The translations under genes and the position numbers were made by a program. A stretch of DNA of 64,000 nt from Kuschelorhynchus macadamiae (Eukaryota > Arthropoda > Insecta > Coleoptera > Curculionidae), in the NCBI GenBank assembly GCA_030620095.1, contig JAUTXW010000868.1:558001-622000 (forward strand). The letters are read 5' to 3'. Under the pieces are notes generated by a model. The model saw nothing but the letters and a program-made list of their open reading frames with translations. It was not told the DNA's origin and made no database searches. Within the stretch, counting starts at the first letter, position 1. Every line of letters starts with the position of its first letter. Below, piece after piece: positions 61,080 to 64,000 of the stretch.

Positions 61080-61262
61080 GATCACTGTTCGACGACCACA
61101 AGTCGAGTATCCGAGCTCGCCTGTATCTTTCCGAGCTCATTCAGTGTTCAAATCTCGTGGAGTAAAAATCCCTGAAGATGCCTCGCGCAAAGTCGAAATG
61201 TCGGATAGTAACTCCAATTTGACACGGTCTAATCCCAAGAACCATGATTTCTTAACTGGAGA
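61080..61262 (+). repeat. terminal repeat of the Penelope-like element
   Basis: The block contains CACAAGTCGAGTATCCGAGC, GAGCTCATTCAGTGTTCAAA and CTGAAGATGCCTCGCGC, and ends in GGTCTAATCCCAAGAACCAT. It matches the minus copy at 57745-57900, the solo piece at 4700-4900 and the pieces at 42270-42770. Confidence 0.8.
61166..61206 (+). ncRNA. hammerhead-ribozyme-like motif, best core in the window
   Basis: CTGAAGA (61172-61178) and GAAA (61195-61198) are both intact, followed by TGTC ending at 61202. ATCC before the core pairs with GGAT after GTC (61203-61206), forming stem I. Stem II is weakened here. Stem III is almost absent, as reported for hammerheads of Penelope-like elements, which are thought to act as dimers. 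Confidence 0.45.
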
Positions 61263-64000
61263 CAGAAACTATAGAGTACTCGTAAGTTAAACTAGAATTA
61301 CATCCGCTATATTCAGTTATTAGAACCGTTTTTGGTGTCTGCATGTGCGAGGCCTTTGCTTTCGATTCAACTTTTAGTCAGTAACGTGTCAGATCAATTT
61401 CGTAACGATGCGGGATGTATCAGTGACAGGGCAAAATAATGTCGTTGCATAAAATTTAAATGAAAACTTCCGGCACTGTGGCGTTTTTTACCTTCAAGAA
61501 CTGACTGAGAACGACCTTGACTCTTACATAAGGACAAAACCCCCACGTATCTGGGGAATGTCCAGGGAATTGGAAATTCTCCCTTCTACTCAAAAGTTAA
61601 GAAAGTAATTTAAAAAGAATCCGGAGAAATATCATTCGATTCCTTACCTTTCGCAGTAATCCTATTTTTTTTTCATAATATCGTTTACTTTTTTAGTTAT
61701 TTTCCCTACCACTATTAGTAGGTATTAAGATTCAACCAAATTTTTTTTGATGGTGATAAACCTTAAGCCCTATTATAAATGTTTCATTTACATAACTAAA
61801 CAACATTTAGGTTGTAAATGAGGAGTACTTAAAGCAGTCTCATAGCGCGTTTAAAAATTGGTTTTGAGTGGGAAGATTAAGCTAGGTCGTTTCTGTGGCA
61901 ATTTGGACCTTTTTTACGTGTAAAACCGGATGAGAACATTTAAGGACCGATTTGCAATTTTGGTGCGATTTTAGGGCATGGCATTTTCTACTCAGTGTTG
62001 ACGGTCGCCAAGACTCGGATGCTTTTGGTTTACTAGCTGAACAAAATTTAAAATAAAATGTCCTTTATTATACTAAGTGTTTATAAAATACATGAACAGT
62101 TTTATCTATGAAATACATCGAATGCTATTCTTCATAGGCAGATAAGTACGTATTGAGTTATGTTATGTTGTGATATTACGGTATATTGTTATATTATGTT
62201 ATATTATCTTGTGTTGTAGGTATGTATGGATTGAAGATTTCACAGACTTACTTATGTGCATTGAATAATAACATCCGGAATATTTTATAGACATAACTGT
62301 TCAAGAAATGTATAAACACTTAGTATTATACAGGACATTTTATTTCAAATTATGTTCACCTAGTTAACAAAACACATCAAAATATTCAACACACTCCAAA
62401 ATGGCACCAAATAGGCATATCGGACCTAAAATTATCTTATCGGGTTTTACTTATAAAATAGGTCCAAATTGCCGCAGTAGCTGTATAACTTAATATTCTG
62501 GATTTTTTTTAACCTTCCCTTCAAAAATGTTCATGATATTATTAGATATGCATTAAAATTATCAGACATTCAACGAACTATTTGATAAGGGATGCAAAAA
62601 AAATTCAGCATGTAAAAAATAAGCGTTTACTTTATGCTTATTTTCCTTTAGTTTAAGTAAAACTGGCTCTGGCCGTATTTAAACCCCCAACCCCCCCTCG
62701 AATATGCCACTGGTCTCATTGAAAGCTTCCATAAAGATGTAAAGATGGAGATCCGAGGTTTTTCCATAAAGAATATTTTAATAAACGGTATGTAGACGGT
62801 AATCATTCTCTAATGATTTCAGTTAAGACCAGATTAAGATTTTTGTGTTACTTGTTTATATTAAGTTTTTATTACGCCCGAAATTTTAAATGAGGTTAAA
62901 AACAAAAAAACATTAAATACTTTGATGGCCAAACATCCACTAAAATATGAATACCTCATTTACATTAGTAAATTGTTTAAATATAATTTGGTTATCAGTA
63001 CTGTTTTTTATAGTATCATATAAACCCACTGACAGCAAAGTTGTGTTGTATATGACCAAATTAAATCTTATCATATTTCAAAATGGCGAAATTAGTGTCT
63101 TCCATGTCGAGATGTGGATAAGAAAAATATTTCTTTTATCCCTTACTTTAAATATTAAGCATTTTTTGTCGATTTTGCCGGTAAAGAGATTTTGAGTAAG
63201 CAGTAGAGAAAAAAGCTGTCTAACTAAATAAATCAAATTAACAATGACATTAGACTTAAAATAGCCCATTCTACATAATTTGTAAATTGATTCTAATCAA
63301 AATAATAAATACATTTTTTTGGTCTGATTTTCTTAACAGAGTAAGAAAGTGCTACTAGACAGTAAGCAGCTTCATATCCATGGCTTTCATCTTGGAGGGG
63401 TAAACTAACAAAAATTTTCTTCGCAAACTAAGGCATCATGTAATGCGACATTAGTATTAAGGAATGTTTAATTTTCGTTTGGTGATAAGGCTTGCATTAA
63501 TATTGGATTTGTAAGAACTACTCTCAATATAAGAAAGGTAGTTTGAGGTCTCGTACATAACAAAATATTGATGAACTGATTAAAATATCCATGAATTTTT
63601 GAAGATATGGAAATTATTTTTTTTTTGTTCTGAAGTGTTTTTTTTTCGGCCTAAATAAAGAAGATAAACTGTTAAAATCATTAGAAAAACAATGGGAGTG
63701 TATCAAGCATTTAAAAAAAGACAAAAGGATACTTAAACATGTTTACAACCTAATGGTTGCAAGCTGTAGTCGAATTTACCCAGGCAAGCAGATAGACCTT
63801 AAATCATGGTCGGAAGTTAGAAAAAGAGTACTGTAAGAAAATTAGTGGGTAGAAAGTTACTTTGTTGGTTACAGATTGCTACATTATGGTAGGTTTCAAT
63901 ACATTAATTTAAGTTTTATTCAAAGTTTTAAAAATACGGTTTCCATAAAATCAGCACACTAATTTTACCAAATTCTGTATTGGCACCTACCCTTACATAT
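61263..64000. other. AT-rich flank, no gene recognised
   Basis: No host exon is seen, including none for the N terminus of the FGGY protein. A low-complexity TGTTATATTA-type run is at about 62160-62220. TTTAAACCCCCAACCCCCCC with ATGCCACTGG near 62700 may be the end of a hAT-type MITE. The short plus frame at 62947 has no recognised homology. Confidence 0.4.

Larger units (their letters stand above)
59466..61262 (+). mobile_element. Penelope-like element, plus copy
   Basis: It runs from the N-terminal part (QSEDYQWLQAEEVRYETAK, LILPADKGNATVVMN) through reverse transcriptase and the GIY-YIG endonuclease to a terminal repeat at 61080-61262. It is longer at its 5' side than the minus copy. Several stops and frame changes make it inactive. 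The shared organisation of the two copies allows the family to be defined. Confidence 0.88.

Overview
The window looks like AT-rich genomic DNA from an insect, perhaps a beetle. Three spliced or secreted-protein genes sit in a dense bed of decayed transposons. There are no prokaryotic features. The introns have GTAAGT-type donors, the donors, acceptors and reading phases agree across exons, and the mobile elements (DUF4817-type mariner, pogo, Tc1, hAT, Crypton, Penelope-like, non-LTR) are those common in arthropods. The species assignment is inference.

Host genes. (1) A minus-strand gene of three coding exons (20324 to 5083) encodes a 153-residue secreted protein that I do not recognise by name. 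(2) A plus-strand gene (28178-28954) encodes a 258-residue secreted protein. Both carry the same block just after the signal peptide, YDQRQ-x-G-x-x-N, so I read them as diverged paralogues in head-to-head orientation about 7.9 kb apart. (3) The 3' nine exons of a minus-strand FGGY-family carbohydrate kinase gene (54870 to 32532) encode 482 residues including the C terminus. The first exon or exons, with the phosphate-binding DVGTGS region, were not found and probably lie beyond 64000.

Layout. 1-5000: intergenic repeats, a TA-flanked MITE, a two-unit repeat array and a solo Penelope terminus. 5083-20324: the secreted-protein gene, whose introns hold long (TA)n tracts, a Crypton tyrosine-recombinase relic, a tRNA-like piece, a deleted mariner and an almost intact pogo-like transposon; the last two are embedded in (TA)n. 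19122 is inside that gene's intron side, where a decayed mariner overlaps the sequence next to exon 1. 20325-28177: several decayed Tc1/mariner copies between the two paralogues. 28178-32530: the second paralogue and a non-LTR retrotransposon fragment. 32532-54870: the FGGY gene, whose introns hold two hAT-type elements with perfect 8-bp target duplications, PIF/Harbinger-like and mariner-like MITEs, paired Penelope remnants, two large tandem arrays of an unclassified repeat, and a mariner with very long inverted arms. 54871-64000: mostly repeats, including two Penelope-like elements placed head to head.

The most interesting signals are the YDQRQ paralogue pair, hammerhead-ribozyme-like motifs behind a TATA/initiator pair in the Penelope termini, multiple subterminal repeats in the pogo element, hairpin-bounded tandem arrays, a mariner whose right arm is an inverted copy of its transposase start, and a one-codon loss in a conserved FGGY kinase motif. 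All homology statements come from reading the sequence against remembered family features; no search was run.
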